A stretch of DNA of 64,000 bases from Granulicella arctica (GCF_025685605.1 NZ_JAGTUT010000001.1:3038001-3102000); one strand, 5' to 3'. Shown: positions 36,878 to 45,855, counted from the stretch's first letter. Numbers and translations: made by a program. The notes: generated from the sequence alone by a model not told the origin.

Positions 36878-37239
36878 GTCGCTGTACCAAGAACATCCCG
36901 CCATTTCGGCATCCCAGCTATCCGCCCAGTTGACGTCACCGCAAATCCGGTTTCTAGGGAGTGGGAGTCGAAGAGACCTATATGCTTGACGAAGGGAAAA
37001 GATTGATCTACTTCGGTCCTGTCTCTTCAGCCGCTCATGGCTCTTCAGCATCCTGGCTTCCCGTTCTCGGTGGCCTACTCGGCCTATTGTCGGGTTGGAG
37101 GCATTTCATCCTTCACCGTCAAAATGAGAAGCTAACGCTGAGTAGCCAGCCGGGTTCCCGTCTCGGACCGCACGCTGAACGCGCGAGATTCGATGAGAGT
37201 GCGACGGGGCAGCTACCACCTATGTGAAAATCGACACAG
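36878..37239. other. Intergenic region, no convincing gene
   Basis: A frame at 36961-37227 encodes a short hydrophobic patch (WLPVLGGLLGLLSGW) but lacks a clear ribosome binding site. It could be a small membrane protein; support is weak. Confidence 0.3.
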
Positions 37240-38313
37240 ATGATTCCGACAACGAAGCGGCACTTTCTTGCTCTTGACGGGTTGCGAGGTGTAGCAGCCC
37301 TGGCCGTGGTCACCTTCCACTTCATGGAGATGGTCATCGGAAACTACAGCAAGCTCTGGATCGGCCACGGATGGCTGGCGGTCGATTTCTTCTTCTGCCT
37401 CTCTGGCTTCGTAATCGGTTATGCCTACGATAATCGTCTCGAGCAGATGGGTCTGTGGGACTTCCTGAAAGTGCGCCTGATTCGCTTGCATCCCCTGGTC
37501 GTCTTCGGGTCAGTACTCGGCCTGCTGACCTTGCTGGTGGACCCCTTTCACCTGGGTGCATTGGGGTACAGCGCTGGTCGGGTTGTCCTGATATTCGTTA
37601 CTTCGATCTTCCTCATTCCGTACCCGGTGATGCAGGAGCGCGGGCACAGCTTGTTCAGCCTGAACTCACCGGCTTGGTCACTCTTCTGGGAGTATGTTGC
37701 GAACCTCATCTACGCGATCGTGCTCTACCGATGGAGCCGTCGTTGGTTGAGCGTGGCGACCGTCATTGCCGCAATTGTCCTCTGCTCTGTGGGCTACGCT
37801 GCCGGCAATCTCTGGGCAGGTTTTAACGGCAAGACCTTCTGGACCGGCGCCGCTCGCGTCAGTTTCTCTTTCCTGGCCGGCCTGCTCGTGCACCGCTCCG
37901 GATGGATTATCCGCACAAAGCTCGGCTTCGGCGCTCTGTCGGTGTTGTTGCTGCTCGCTTTCATGATGCCGTATGCGACAGGTGGTTGGATCCGGGAAGC
38001 AGCGGTGATCATCGTCTACTTCCCGTTGCTGGTCGTCCTTGGCGCAGGAGCGACGCTGGGGCCCCGCGCAGAAAAGCTCTGCAGGTTTGCAGGTGACATG
38101 TCCTACCCGCTCTACATGACGCACTACGCGGTGATCTGGAGCTTTGGGGAGTACTACGAACGCCTTAAGCCCGACGCGGTGCACCTTACACTCGTCGTGG
38201 TCAGTGGTGTCCTCCTCCTGACTGCCTTCGCTTACTTGGTGATGATCTTCTACGACCTTCCGATCCGGGCATTTCTACGCTCCAGATCAGTCACCTCTGC
38301 TTCTCGTAGCTAA
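37240..38313 (+). CDS. Acyltransferase 3 family membrane protein (OafA/YrhL-like)
   Basis: The 357-residue protein starts FLALDGLRGVAALAVVTFHF, carrying the signature R and H of acyltransferase 3 proteins, and has about ten transmembrane helices. Such enzymes move acetyl or other acyl groups from the cytoplasm onto surface sugars or antibiotics. There is no SGNH domain fused. No sugar-biosynthesis genes are beside it, so its acceptor is unknown. Confidence 0.85.
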   Translation: MIPTTKRHFLALDGLRGVAALAVVTFHFMEMVIGNYSKLWIGHGWLAVDFFFCLSGFVIGYAYDNRLEQMGLWDFLKVRLIRLHPLVVFGSVLGLLTLLVDPFHLGALGYSAGRVVLIFVTSIFLIPYPVMQERGHSLFSLNSPAWSLFWEYVANLIYAIVLYRWSRRWLSVATVIAAIVLCSVGYAAGNLWAGFNGKTFWTGAARVSFSFLAGLLVHRSGWIIRTKLGFGALSVLLLLAFMMPYATGGWIREAAVIIVYFPLLVVLGAGATLGPRAEKLCRFAGDMSYPLYMTHYAVIWSFGEYYERLKPDAVHLTLVVVSGVLLLTAFAYLVMIFYDLPIRAFLRSRSVTSASRS

Positions 38314-38349
38314 CGGTAAACGCCCTTCTGGTGAAAGATGTCCCTGAAT

Positions 38350-38414
38350 CCCGCAAAGTCGGTGGTTTCGGCAACTTAATTTTTGAAGTTGCCGAAAACC
38401 CCGTTTTCGGAGAG
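38350..38414. repeat. Dispersed palindromic element, well-conserved copy
   Basis: CCCGCAAAGTCGGTGGTTTC leads into a stem in which TTTCGGCAACTT pairs with AAGTTGCCGAAA across an AT-rich loop. The outer part then ends with CCCCGTTTTCGG. It lies between the convergent acyltransferase and hypothetical genes, where it could stop transcription in both directions. Confidence 0.75.
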
Positions 38415-38439
38415 TTTCAGAACGGTCGATGAAATGCAG

Positions 38440-39684
38440 CTATTCGGGAATGAAATCAGAAGCGTGTGGGTCTGGAAACCGAAGGCTGTCGTTCTGTGCA
38501 ACACCTTGCTGGATCTGGGCTCTCGCCTCCGCGGTGTCGGGAACAACGAGGCAACGGTCGAGTTCGAGCGGCTCAGATTTGTATTCGGGATGCATAGACA
38601 GAAGCAGAAAGCGCTTGCCAGGAGTGAGCGGGGTTTCGATTTGGAGGGGGGTGTAAGGGCTGTAGGAACGGTCCGTGACGCTGAAGACCTCACCAGTCTT
38701 GTACCGCGTTGACCCCTTGAGGACACTCTCAAGACGGACACTAGCCTTTTCGTTGACTTCGCCGGGTTTCCGCTTCTGAGCTTCATTGACTGGAGTGACG
38801 CTGAGGATTTGGTCCGCGTCGCGACCGCGTGCCAGGATGGGCACATGGCAGGCAAGGCGCAGCGTCGAATCCTGGTGCATCGCTTGATCGGGCGGTGCTG
38901 GACGGCCTCCAACGGTGCCGTCGTATAAGTGCCACCTCTCGGATGCTGGGTAGATATCTTCGAGGTTGCGGCATGGGTGGAGGAGGCGAGTAATACAGCC
39001 AAGATCGAAGGTGGTTAGCCGACGCATCTCGGGATCAGGGGTATCGCGTGTGAAGGCCACGTTCACCATCATGCAAAAGGAGCAGCCGCCAGGTCTGGTA
39101 AAGCCATAGAACGAGTGTTCGGCGAGTTGCTCGCTGTTGATCAGGGGCCAACCATCCAAGGTCGTGAGGCGACTGGAAGCGCCGCTGGTGGCAATTAGCG
39201 AGTATCCGGAACCAGGGGAAAACGCATCGGGAACGTCGTATTTAAAGACAGCACTCTTCCGCACAACAACATTGTCCTGAACGACCATAGATGCTCGCAG
39301 GGTCGCGGACCTGACACCAAGATGCTGGCAGGTGGCAAAGAATATATGGACGGGTGCTAGAACGAAACGGTGATGCAGATGTTTGAAGAGTCGGATTTCG
39401 AGCCCTGCTTGGGGACTTTGAAGGGCAATCGTGTAGCGACAGAAGGAACCAGTGCAGTCGCCCTGATAGCTACCGTATTTTCCCCAACGCCGGATAAGGC
39501 CCTCCGCGTCGGGCCAAGTACTATGGCGAAGATTGATTGACTGGAAGTCTTCCATCATCCGCTCGGCCTTGTGCTGGAAGCGGTAGGTCTCGATGCGAAG
39601 GATGAGAATGAGCAGAGCGAAAGACACAATCAGGCCCAAAGTGAGGCCTCGTAACACTCGGGTCGATCTAGCCCAATGAACCAT
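38440..39684 (-). CDS. Hypothetical membrane-anchored protein, 414 residues
   Basis: An N-terminal hydrophobic helix (GLTLGLIVSFALLILILRI, about 13-31) anchors an otherwise soluble protein with several cysteines (GDCTGSFCRY; GGCSFCMM). No domain is recognised. Two palindromic elements flank it (38350 and 39727). The start ATG 39684 has no obvious Shine-Dalgarno sequence. It reads through in one clean frame with normal composition, so it is probably a real gene. Confidence 0.6.
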   Translation of the reverse strand: MVHWARSTRVLRGLTLGLIVSFALLILILRIETYRFQHKAERMMEDFQSINLRHSTWPDAEGLIRRWGKYGSYQGDCTGSFCRYTIALQSPQAGLEIRLFKHLHHRFVLAPVHIFFATCQHLGVRSATLRASMVVQDNVVVRKSAVFKYDVPDAFSPGSGYSLIATSGASSRLTTLDGWPLINSEQLAEHSFYGFTRPGGCSFCMMVNVAFTRDTPDPEMRRLTTFDLGCITRLLHPCRNLEDIYPASERWHLYDGTVGGRPAPPDQAMHQDSTLRLACHVPILARGRDADQILSVTPVNEAQKRKPGEVNEKASVRLESVLKGSTRYKTGEVFSVTDRSYSPYTPLQIETPLTPGKRFLLLSMHPEYKSEPLELDRCLVVPDTAEARAQIQQGVAQNDSLRFPDPHASDFIPE

Positions 39685-39726
39685 GCGATATTAGACACCG
39701 TTTAGTTGGTAAACAGATCAACAGCC

Positions 39727-39808
39727 TGGAAAGTCCGTGTTTTCGGCAATGACGAATGTTCCGACCGTCCGAGCGAGTCGTTATTGCCGCAAACAACGCT
39801 TTGACGGA
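39727..39808. repeat. Dispersed palindromic element, long-loop copy
   Basis: The left arm GTTTTCGGCAATGACGA and the right arm TCGTTATTGCCGCAAAC pair over most of their length, with a longer spacer than in other copies. It lies in the promoter side of the 39684 gene. Confidence 0.6.
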
Positions 39809-39946
39809 GCAAATCATTTAAGAGAAATCATTACTTTTAGAGGGGCGAACATAACAGGAGTATTCGCGTTCACTATGGAACACTGCCAACTGCTCACAGC
39901 CCATTGAATGGAACAAATTGAGTAGAGTAGTCGTACAGAACGAGAG

Positions 39947-40792
39947 ATGCTACGAATGTTCAGTAGTCCGGCAGCTAAGAAGCTTGCCGTTTTGCTCCTT
40001 GCGGCACTGGCAATCTCTTCAGCCAATGCACTTCCACCCGTACGTGTTGAGCAGATATTGTCGGCTCCCCCGGACATCTCGAAGACAACTCATAACGAGG
40101 CGCTTGCCCGGGCGATTATTCAATTGTTCAACGAAGACCAGGCGTTTCTGGCGGACCTCGAAAAGGCCAAGCTGGATCCTGCATTTCAGCAGACCCAAAA
40201 ATCTTATGTTGAGCGTTCAGGAGTACAGGATCACAATCCCAATTTCTACGACTCGGCGGTTTATGCACTCTGGGCCCGAATGCCCGACGCTCCTGAGCTT
40301 GTTCAGCGCTATGCCAGGTTCCGCAAATCTACAGATGCACACGTTCAATCGATCGTCGCAGGAGATGGCTGGCCGCGGAGGGTCGCTGTGGGCGACGAAG
40401 CCGCCGCAGACTTCTTCTTCCTCTTCGGCCACGCTGATGACGACAACGCCTGGAGGGTAAGTCAACTCCCGACGATCAAGAGAGTTTTTCGAGAGGATCA
40501 TCTCAATCCAAGGCTTTATGCCCACATGTGCGATCGCCTCGCCAACGTAGCAGGCAAGCCGCAGATCTATGGCTCTGTGATGGGGCCGGGCGCCACTCCG
40601 GGCACAGCAAAGCTTTATTGGCCGCTGATTGATAACATGGCGGCTGCGGACGACCGCCGAGCTCAGATTGGCTTGCCCTCTATCGAAGATGATCTCGAAA
40701 GATTTCGCCAAGGCGCCAACATCGGTCCGTATATGACACCTATAACGAAAGGGAAGGATTGGAGCATAGCTGACGTTTACGGGGCACCCTAG
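39947..40792 (+). CDS. Secreted DUF6624-like protein
   Basis: The 281-residue protein has a signal peptide (LAVLLLAALAISSANA). Its C-terminal half has the pattern GDGWPRRVAVGDEAAADFFF, followed later by LYAHMCDRLANVAGKPQIYG, as in DUF6624 proteins. Their function is unknown. The clean frame starts at ATG 39947 or at the ATG three codons later. Confidence 0.65.
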   Translation: MLRMFSSPAAKKLAVLLLAALAISSANALPPVRVEQILSAPPDISKTTHNEALARAIIQLFNEDQAFLADLEKAKLDPAFQQTQKSYVERSGVQDHNPNFYDSAVYALWARMPDAPELVQRYARFRKSTDAHVQSIVAGDGWPRRVAVGDEAAADFFFLFGHADDDNAWRVSQLPTIKRVFREDHLNPRLYAHMCDRLANVAGKPQIYGSVMGPGATPGTAKLYWPLIDNMAAADDRRAQIGLPSIEDDLERFRQGANIGPYMTPITKGKDWSIADVYGAP

Positions 40793-40884
40793 TGGCCATG
40801 ACGAAGCGTCCGCCATTGACGATTTAGGTGTCCGCTCAAGATCCAAACGTCTATGTTCTTGCCGTAGAAGAAGTTCTTGGAACG

Positions 40885-40937
40885 TTGGTGTCTCAGCAAA
40901 TTTGATCGTCATTGCTGAAAACGCCGTTTTGCGCGAA
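40885..40937. repeat. Dispersed palindromic element, diverged copy
   Basis: TCAGCAAATTTGATC and ATTGCTGAAAACGCCGTTTT form the related arms; the core differs from the main type (GCAAT in place of GCAACTT). It stands between two hypothetical genes. Confidence 0.5.
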
Positions 40938-40993
40938 CAAGCAACTAATTCCGCGTGGCATGCCTAAAATAGGATCTCGGACGGGGAGCCAAC

Positions 40994-41464
40994 ATGATTC
41001 TTAGAGAAACGCTTATAGCATGTGTCTCTGCCTCTCTTTGGTTCTCGTGGATAGCGATCCTCATAGCTTGTGTGCCAACACTAGTGGTCTTCTCAATTGC
41101 GGCTAAGCCGCACCGCTTGCAGTATCTTATTGCTGGACTGCTGGGAGGCATTGCGGGAGAGTTCTGCGGTACCAGCGCTTTGTTTCTCAGTCTTTGGTAC
41201 GGCTGCCTCGGTCAAGGTCAATCCTGCAACACGGCCCAAGGGGACATGGGGCTTCTAGTCACAATCCCGATAGGTTCGCTCCTTGGCTGCCTGCTTGCAA
41301 TGTGGTGGATCTCGGCGACGCTATCGTTTCTTCCGACGAGTCCCTGGGCTTCGGTATCTCGTTACACGGGACCAAGCCGGGTCGGAAATTGGACCTGCAC
41401 CCTTGCGGTTCCAGCAATATTCTTCGTTTTGACGACTGTGGTGCTTGCGCGTTTGATGGCTTGA
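40994..41464 (+). CDS. Hypothetical four-helix membrane protein
   Basis: A strong GGGGAG site precedes ATG 40994. The 156-residue protein has four hydrophobic helices (about 6-36, 43-68, 85-110, 132-154) and a short cysteine-bearing loop (GCLGQGQSCNT). No family is recognised. A well-formed palindromic element follows directly and may terminate its transcript. Confidence 0.6.
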   Translation: MILRETLIACVSASLWFSWIAILIACVPTLVVFSIAAKPHRLQYLIAGLLGGIAGEFCGTSALFLSLWYGCLGQGQSCNTAQGDMGLLVTIPIGSLLGCLLAMWWISATLSFLPTSPWASVSRYTGPSRVGNWTCTLAVPAIFFVLTTVVLARLMA

Positions 41465-41474
41465 TTCAGGAAGC

Positions 41475-41540
41475 TCCCGCAAAGTCGGTGGTTTCGGCAA
41501 CTTGATTTTTGAAGTTTCCGAAACCACCGTTTTGCAGGAA
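41475..41540. repeat. Dispersed palindromic element, best-formed copy
   Basis: CGGTGGTTTCGGCAACTT pairs with GAAGTTTCCGAAACCACCG across a loop of five or six bases with only one mismatch. Outer bases TCCCGCAAA and TTTTGCAGGA also pair partly. This gives a stem of more than 25 base pairs. It lies between convergent genes ending at 41464 and 41577. Confidence 0.8.
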
Positions 41541-41576
41541 TGCACTGATCACTGGCGATAAGCCGACTTCCCAATA

Positions 41577-42215
41577 TCAACCGGCGACGAGGCTTTCGGC
41601 ATTGCGGATATAGAACCCTGGATCGCTGGCCATGACAGCATTCAGACATGCGGCAGAGATCGTCTCAGCGGGATTGATCTGGAGCTTTTTCGGCAGAATT
41701 GGCGCAAGAACCCGCAGGAGTTGCAGTGCAATGTGCTCCATGAAACGTGGCTCGTCTCGTTGACCGCCGATTAGGCTGGGCCGAGCGATGGTCAGTGATC
41801 TGAAGCCCACCCGCCCGATGTCCCGCTCGACTTCCCCTTTGATTCTGGAATAGAACATCGCAGAGCTGGTGGACGCAGTGCTCGCTGAGACAAGGACAAA
41901 CGTTTCCACTCCATGCTGATGCGCGTCTCGCGCAAACTTCAACGGAAGCTCGTAGTCCACCTCGCGAAATGCTTCTTTCGAACCTGCTTTCTTGATCGTC
42001 GTTCCCAGACAGCAGACGACCCCGTCGATTCCTCGGTTGATCTCTTCAGAGAGCAACGCCTCCAGGCGCTCGGACACAGGATTTGTGAGCTTTGAATGTG
42101 GTTCCAACGGACGGCGGGTTGGTGCGATCACACGGATGACGGCGGGATTCGCAAGAGCCTGCGCCAACACATTTCTACCCACAAGCCCCGTGGCACCCAG
42201 CAACAGTAAGTTCAT
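41577..42215 (-). CDS. NAD(P)-binding oxidoreductase of the atypical SDR/NmrA-like group
   Basis: From ATG 42215 the 212-residue protein begins MNLLLLGATGLVGRNV with the GxxGxxG nucleotide loop, and carries a SRIKGEVE segment with the catalytic-like lysine. It resembles the HTATIP2/NAD(P)H-binding reductases. It sits 14 bp behind the SDR gene on the same strand, so the two form an operon under the divergent TetR gene. Confidence 0.82.
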   Translation of the reverse strand: MNLLLLGATGLVGRNVLAQALANPAVIRVIAPTRRPLEPHSKLTNPVSERLEALLSEEINRGIDGVVCCLGTTIKKAGSKEAFREVDYELPLKFARDAHQHGVETFVLVSASTASTSSAMFYSRIKGEVERDIGRVGFRSLTIARPSLIGGQRDEPRFMEHIALQLLRVLAPILPKKLQINPAETISAACLNAVMASDPGFYIRNAESLVAG

Positions 42216-42229
42216 CGTAAAGTCCCCTT

Positions 42230-43033
42230 CTATTTCACCATTGCCTTCACCAACAGACGCCGCCATGCTGCATCGGGCAAGAACCGGTTCAACCAGAAGA
42301 GCGGGCCGGGCTTGGCTAGATAGCGCAGCCGGTTTGACGCATCATTCGCGGCACGATAGATAACTTTCGCAACGTCTTCCGGACTCGCTGCCCTGGCATT
42401 ACTTTTTGTGAAGACGCCGAGAAATTTATTCATGCTCACCTGGTAGGGTTCGCTCGTCGCAACCTGCATGCTGCCTTTGCCGAACTCGGTAAGAATGCTG
42501 CCTGGCTCGATGAGCTTTACGCGGATGTGAAATGGGTCAAGCTCATAACGCATCGATTCGCTCAAGCCTTCCACTGCAAACTTTGTTGCGACGTAAGAAG
42601 AAGCATACGGAAGCGCCAGACGGCCCACGATGGATGAGACATTTAGGATCAGGCCTTGGCCAGCGGCGCGCATCACGGGGAGAACCTGCTGCGTGACTTC
42701 GATCAAGCCGAACAGATTTGTCGCGAACTGCTGTTGAATCTGCTCGCTGTCGCTTGCCTCCATTGGGCCAAACAAGGCATAGCCCGCGTTGTTTAGCAAG
42801 GCATCGATCTTTTGGTAGCGAGCCAGGGTCGCGGCTACGGCGTTCGCAATGGAGCTCCCATCTGTGACATCCAGAGCCAATACACTGATCTGCGGTTGCT
42901 GAAGCGCGGCATCGGCCTTCTGCGGGTCGCGCATCGTCGCAGCTACACTCCAGCCCTTTTCTGCGAAGTAGAGCGCACTGGCCCGCCCGATACCGCTCGA
43001 TGCACCTGTAATCAATATTGTCTTTGCCATCAT
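42230..43033 (-). CDS. Short-chain dehydrogenase/reductase, first gene of a two-gene operon
   Basis: The 267-residue classical SDR has TGASSGIG (9-16), NNAGYALFG and the catalytic S..YxxxK (SSIVGRLALPYASSYVATK). Start ATG 43033 follows an AAGAAAG-type site. It is divergent from a TetR gene and separated from it by two palindromes. The pairing with an NmrA-like oxidoreductase suggests stepwise reduction or detoxification of a common substrate, but this is inference. Confidence 0.88.
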   Translation of the reverse strand: MMAKTILITGASSGIGRASALYFAEKGWSVAATMRDPQKADAALQQPQISVLALDVTDGSSIANAVAATLARYQKIDALLNNAGYALFGPMEASDSEQIQQQFATNLFGLIEVTQQVLPVMRAAGQGLILNVSSIVGRLALPYASSYVATKFAVEGLSESMRYELDPFHIRVKLIEPGSILTEFGKGSMQVATSEPYQVSMNKFLGVFTKSNARAASPEDVAKVIYRAANDASNRLRYLAKPGPLFWLNRFLPDAAWRRLLVKAMVK

Positions 43034-43043
43034 CTTCTTTCTT

Positions 43044-43062
43044 GGTCGGACTTAGTCCAACC
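43044..43062. promoter_or_regulatory. Palindromic operator candidate in front of the SDR operon
   Basis: GGTCGGACT and AGTCCAACC are inverted copies around a central T with one mismatch. It lies 11 bp upstream of the SDR start, a place where a bound TetR dimer would block transcription or translation. Confidence 0.55.
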
Positions 43063-43093
43063 CGATCGACACAAACTGGCCGATATCTTCATT

Positions 43094-43107
43094 GGTATAG
43101 ATATACC
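43094..43107. promoter_or_regulatory. Second palindrome in the SDR/TetR promoter
   Basis: GGTATAGATATACC is a near-perfect 14-base palindrome, about 60 bp upstream of the probable TetR start. It is a second candidate operator, or may contain the promoter -10 sequence. Confidence 0.5.
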
Positions 43108-43154
43108 GAATAGTATTTGAGTTGCAAATAGTTTTCGTGCGGTATGCTAAGAAC

Positions 43155-43781
43155 GTGGCGAAGGCGATCAGGCAGAGACTGACCCGGCAGGAGAGCCGGT
43201 TCGAAACCAGGACAAGACTTCTGGATTCCGCAGCACAATTGTTTGCAAGAGGCGGCTATGAAGGCGCGTCTGTTGACCTGTTAGCTGAGAATGCGGGCTA
43301 TTCCAAGGGAGCGTTTTACTCCAATTTCGAAAGCAAGGAAGCGATCTTTCTTGAGCTTCTCGATATACACAAGCGACGAGAGATCGAAGCTTTGGCACAG
43401 CTTCTTGTGCGAGACGTTTCCGGGTCGGAGCTTGTCTCGCTCATCCGCAACACTCAGAGCGAAGGCGCTTCGGATTTCGATTTTGGACTTCTCTCGGCTG
43501 AGTTTCAGTTGCAGGCCTGCCGAGATAAGACGTTCGCAAAGACCTATGGCAAGCTGCACCGCACACACATCGAGACTATGGCCGGACTCGTGACCAAGCT
43601 GTTCGCGAAGCTAAAACGTATTCCACCATCTGACCCCAAGAACCTTGCCGAGATCATCATGGGCCTGACGACGGGGCTCTCCTTACAAAGAACAAGCATG
43701 CAAGGATCACTTCGAAAAGGATTGGTCACTGAGGCGATCCTGCTGGTTCTTCGCCTTGACCTTATCGAAGACGATCGGTAA
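43155..43781 (+). CDS. TetR/AcrR family regulator
   Basis: The start is uncertain; GTG 43155 is chosen because the protein then begins just ahead of the DNA-binding helices, but TTG 43122 is also open. The helix-turn-helix reads EGASVDLLAENAGYSKGAFY followed by SNFESKEAIF. The C-terminal domain should bind a small effector. It is divergent from the SDR/NmrA-like operon, which it probably represses. Confidence 0.85.
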   Translation: MAKAIRQRLTRQESRFETRTRLLDSAAQLFARGGYEGASVDLLAENAGYSKGAFYSNFESKEAIFLELLDIHKRREIEALAQLLVRDVSGSELVSLIRNTQSEGASDFDFGLLSAEFQLQACRDKTFAKTYGKLHRTHIETMAGLVTKLFAKLKRIPPSDPKNLAEIIMGLTTGLSLQRTSMQGSLRKGLVTEAILLVLRLDLIEDDR

Positions 43782-43817
43782 CGACAAACGCCGTTGTGTT
43801 TACTGACCCTGGCGGAG

Positions 43818-43860
43818 TTCCCGCAAAGTCAGCGTTTTCGGCAATTACGCCTTTTTCTGA
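43818..43860. repeat. Dispersed palindromic element, partial copy
   Basis: TTCCCGCAAAGTCAGCGTTT continues to TCGGCAATTACGCC. Only the left arm is well preserved. Confidence 0.5.
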
Positions 43861-43917
43861 CACATTGGCCTACGAGTTAGCCATTTGTGATACACTTAGG
43901 TTAGTAGGAATTATCAC

Positions 43918-43943
43918 AAGCTCGGCTACCCAGCCGGGCTTGT
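43918..43943 (+). promoter_or_regulatory. Leader hairpin upstream of the Cys/His-rich gene
   Basis: AAGCTCGGCT and AGCCGGGCTT form a short stem followed by TTGTTGCGTTT, and GTTGC recurs inverted as GCAAC near 43967. This could be an attenuator or the processed 5' leader of the next gene. Confidence 0.4.
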
Positions 43944-43987
43944 TGCGTTTAACCAGCACCCCAACCAGAGCAACAAGGGAGATCAGC

Positions 43988-44677
43988 ATGTCCGAAACAA
44001 CGTCTGAAGCCAAAAAGCCCTACCAGTGCCGCCACATCTTCACCGACGGCCACCAGTGCGGCAGCCCCGCCCTCCGCACCCAGAAGCTCTGCTTCTACCA
44101 CCACGCCAGCCGTCAGCCAGCAGCCCACAAGACCGTCCACGGCATCACCTTCATCGCCCTTCCCGCACCCGACGACTTCCACGCCATCCAGCGCGGTTTA
44201 TCCGAAGTCCTTCGCCTGCTCGCCTCGAACGGCATCGACGACCGCCACGCCACCGCCCTCATCAAGGGACTCTCGGTTTGCAGCGCCAACCTCGCCCGCG
44301 CCGCCCGTCACGCCAGGTCCATGCCCGCCGCCACCGAACTCGTCCAGGACTTCATCCAGGACCCCACCCTCGGTGTCCTCGCCCCCGGTCCAGAACCAGA
44401 AGCCTCCATCGAAGACCCCATCCCCGACTACACCCCCGTCCAGACCCCCCGCCCCACCGTCGAATACACCACCACCCACGAAGCCATCGCCCTGGCCAAC
44501 GCCCAATGGGACGCAACCCAAAAGACTCTCGCCAAAGACCGAGCCGACCACAAACAAGTCCAGACCTATCCCACCCCGAATCAAGACTTTGGACCTCAGA
44601 AAAAAATAATCCCGAAGTCCGTCCCCCCGGCCTTCCGCCCCGAATCCCCAGCTCTCCCCATAGCCGTCCAAGCATGA
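43988..44677 (+). CDS. Hypothetical protein with N-terminal Cys/His zinc-binding-like motif
   Basis: From ATG 43988 (AGGGAG upstream) the 229-residue protein begins with YQCRHIFTDGHQCGSPAL, then KLCFYHH, a C-x-H...C...C-x2-H pattern suggesting a bound metal. A helical middle (about 58-120) and a proline-rich tail follow. No experimental function is known to me. The upstream frame to 43796 runs through a repeat and is not used. The codon third positions are strongly C-rich. Confidence 0.65.
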   Translation: MSETTSEAKKPYQCRHIFTDGHQCGSPALRTQKLCFYHHASRQPAAHKTVHGITFIALPAPDDFHAIQRGLSEVLRLLASNGIDDRHATALIKGLSVCSANLARAARHARSMPAATELVQDFIQDPTLGVLAPGPEPEASIEDPIPDYTPVQTPRPTVEYTTTHEAIALANAQWDATQKTLAKDRADHKQVQTYPTPNQDFGPQKKIIPKSVPPAFRPESPALPIAVQA

Positions 44678-44748
44678 TTCCCGTGGTTTCACCGCTGCGC
44701 TGAATGCGTTTGACGCTCGGTCCGGCATAGACGGTGGACTGAGGCGGT

Positions 44749-45855
44749 CTATCCCTCGACTGAGCAGCCCCCGAACACAACATGTTGGCGTAACGCATGT
44801 GTGAAGAGGCTGTAGAGCATTCGTGGATCGCTCGATGCACTCACTGTATCGAGTGCTGCGCGATGCTCACTCGAAAGCACTACGTCCAGGGCGGCTGCAT
44901 TGTCGGCGACTTGTTCGGATCGGCTGACTCCCATCAGAGTCGACGTGATCCCCGCTCGCCCGCATACCCATGCAAGTGCCATACGGGCAGGGCTCTCCCC
45001 GGCCTCTGTAGAAACCCTCTTGAGTTCATCGACGATCTTCCAGTTGCGCGGCGTGAAAAGCGAATCACCAAAGGGATTCGCTCCATCAAGCCGCTTGTCA
45101 CCCTCTGGACGTTTGGCGCCTGCGGTTGCAGCGTCGCGCGGCAAACCGCCCGTGCGCGGGGGAGCGGCCTCAACTGTAGCTCGATCGTACTTACCGGTCA
45201 GCAAGCCATAAGCAAGAGGACTCCACGGCACGATGCCCATGCCAAACTCCTTCGCCACAGGCATGTGCTCATCCTCGATATCGCGGTTTACCAGGGAGTA
45301 GAAGTATTGCAGCGCAACAGGGCCAGAAACTCCTCGCACAACGGCCAGCGTGGCAAGCTTTGATACATACCAGGCCGGCGCGTTGGACATGCCCCAGTAT
45401 CGAATCTTGCCGGCGCGCACTAGTGTCGTCATCGTTTCAAGCAACTCTTCCGCGGGCGTAACGGAATCCCACACATGAACCCAGAACAGATCCACGTAGT
45501 CGGTACGCAGCCGCTTCAGCGAACCTTCGAGCGCCGCATACAGATGCTTCGCTCCGTTGCCCCCGGTATGCACGCCTTGACCCGCGGCGAAACCGGCCTT
45601 CGTCGCCACGACGATCTGATCGCGAAGCTTTCGCTCAGTGATCAAATTCCCCAGCATCTCTTCGCTGCGGCCACCAGCGTAAACGTCCGCTGTATCGACA
45701 AAGTTACCTCCCGCATCAACGTAAGCGTTGAAGACGGCTGATGATCCAGCTACATCCAGTCCCCACCGGGCGGTTCCAAAAGTCATGGTGCCGAGAGTGA
45801 ATGGGCTAACAACGAGGCCTGAGCGGCCTAAGGTGTGATAGTTCGTTAGAGTCAT
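44749..45855 (-). CDS. Aldo/keto reductase
   Basis: The 368-residue TIM-barrel enzyme has the catalytic set of the family: DTADVYAGG (Asp and Tyr), ATKAG (Lys) and FWVHVWD (His). The late MGVSRSEQVADN segment binds the NADP phosphate. It reduces aldehydes or sugars with NADPH. AAGGA lies six bases ahead of ATG 45855. It is divergent from a TetR gene whose start overlaps a perfect palindrome. Confidence 0.9.
   Translation of the reverse strand: MTLTNYHTLGRSGLVVSPFTLGTMTFGTARWGLDVAGSSAVFNAYVDAGGNFVDTADVYAGGRSEEMLGNLITERKLRDQIVVATKAGFAAGQGVHTGGNGAKHLYAALEGSLKRLRTDYVDLFWVHVWDSVTPAEELLETMTTLVRAGKIRYWGMSNAPAWYVSKLATLAVVRGVSGPVALQYFYSLVNRDIEDEHMPVAKEFGMGIVPWSPLAYGLLTGKYDRATVEAAPPRTGGLPRDAATAGAKRPEGDKRLDGANPFGDSLFTPRNWKIVDELKRVSTEAGESPARMALAWVCGRAGITSTLMGVSRSEQVADNAAALDVVLSSEHRAALDTVSASSDPRMLYSLFTHALRQHVVFGGCSVEG

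Noticed and set aside
44026-44703. Arg/Pro-rich plus-strand frame
   Set aside because: It is a shadow frame of the 43988 gene caused by C-rich third positions.
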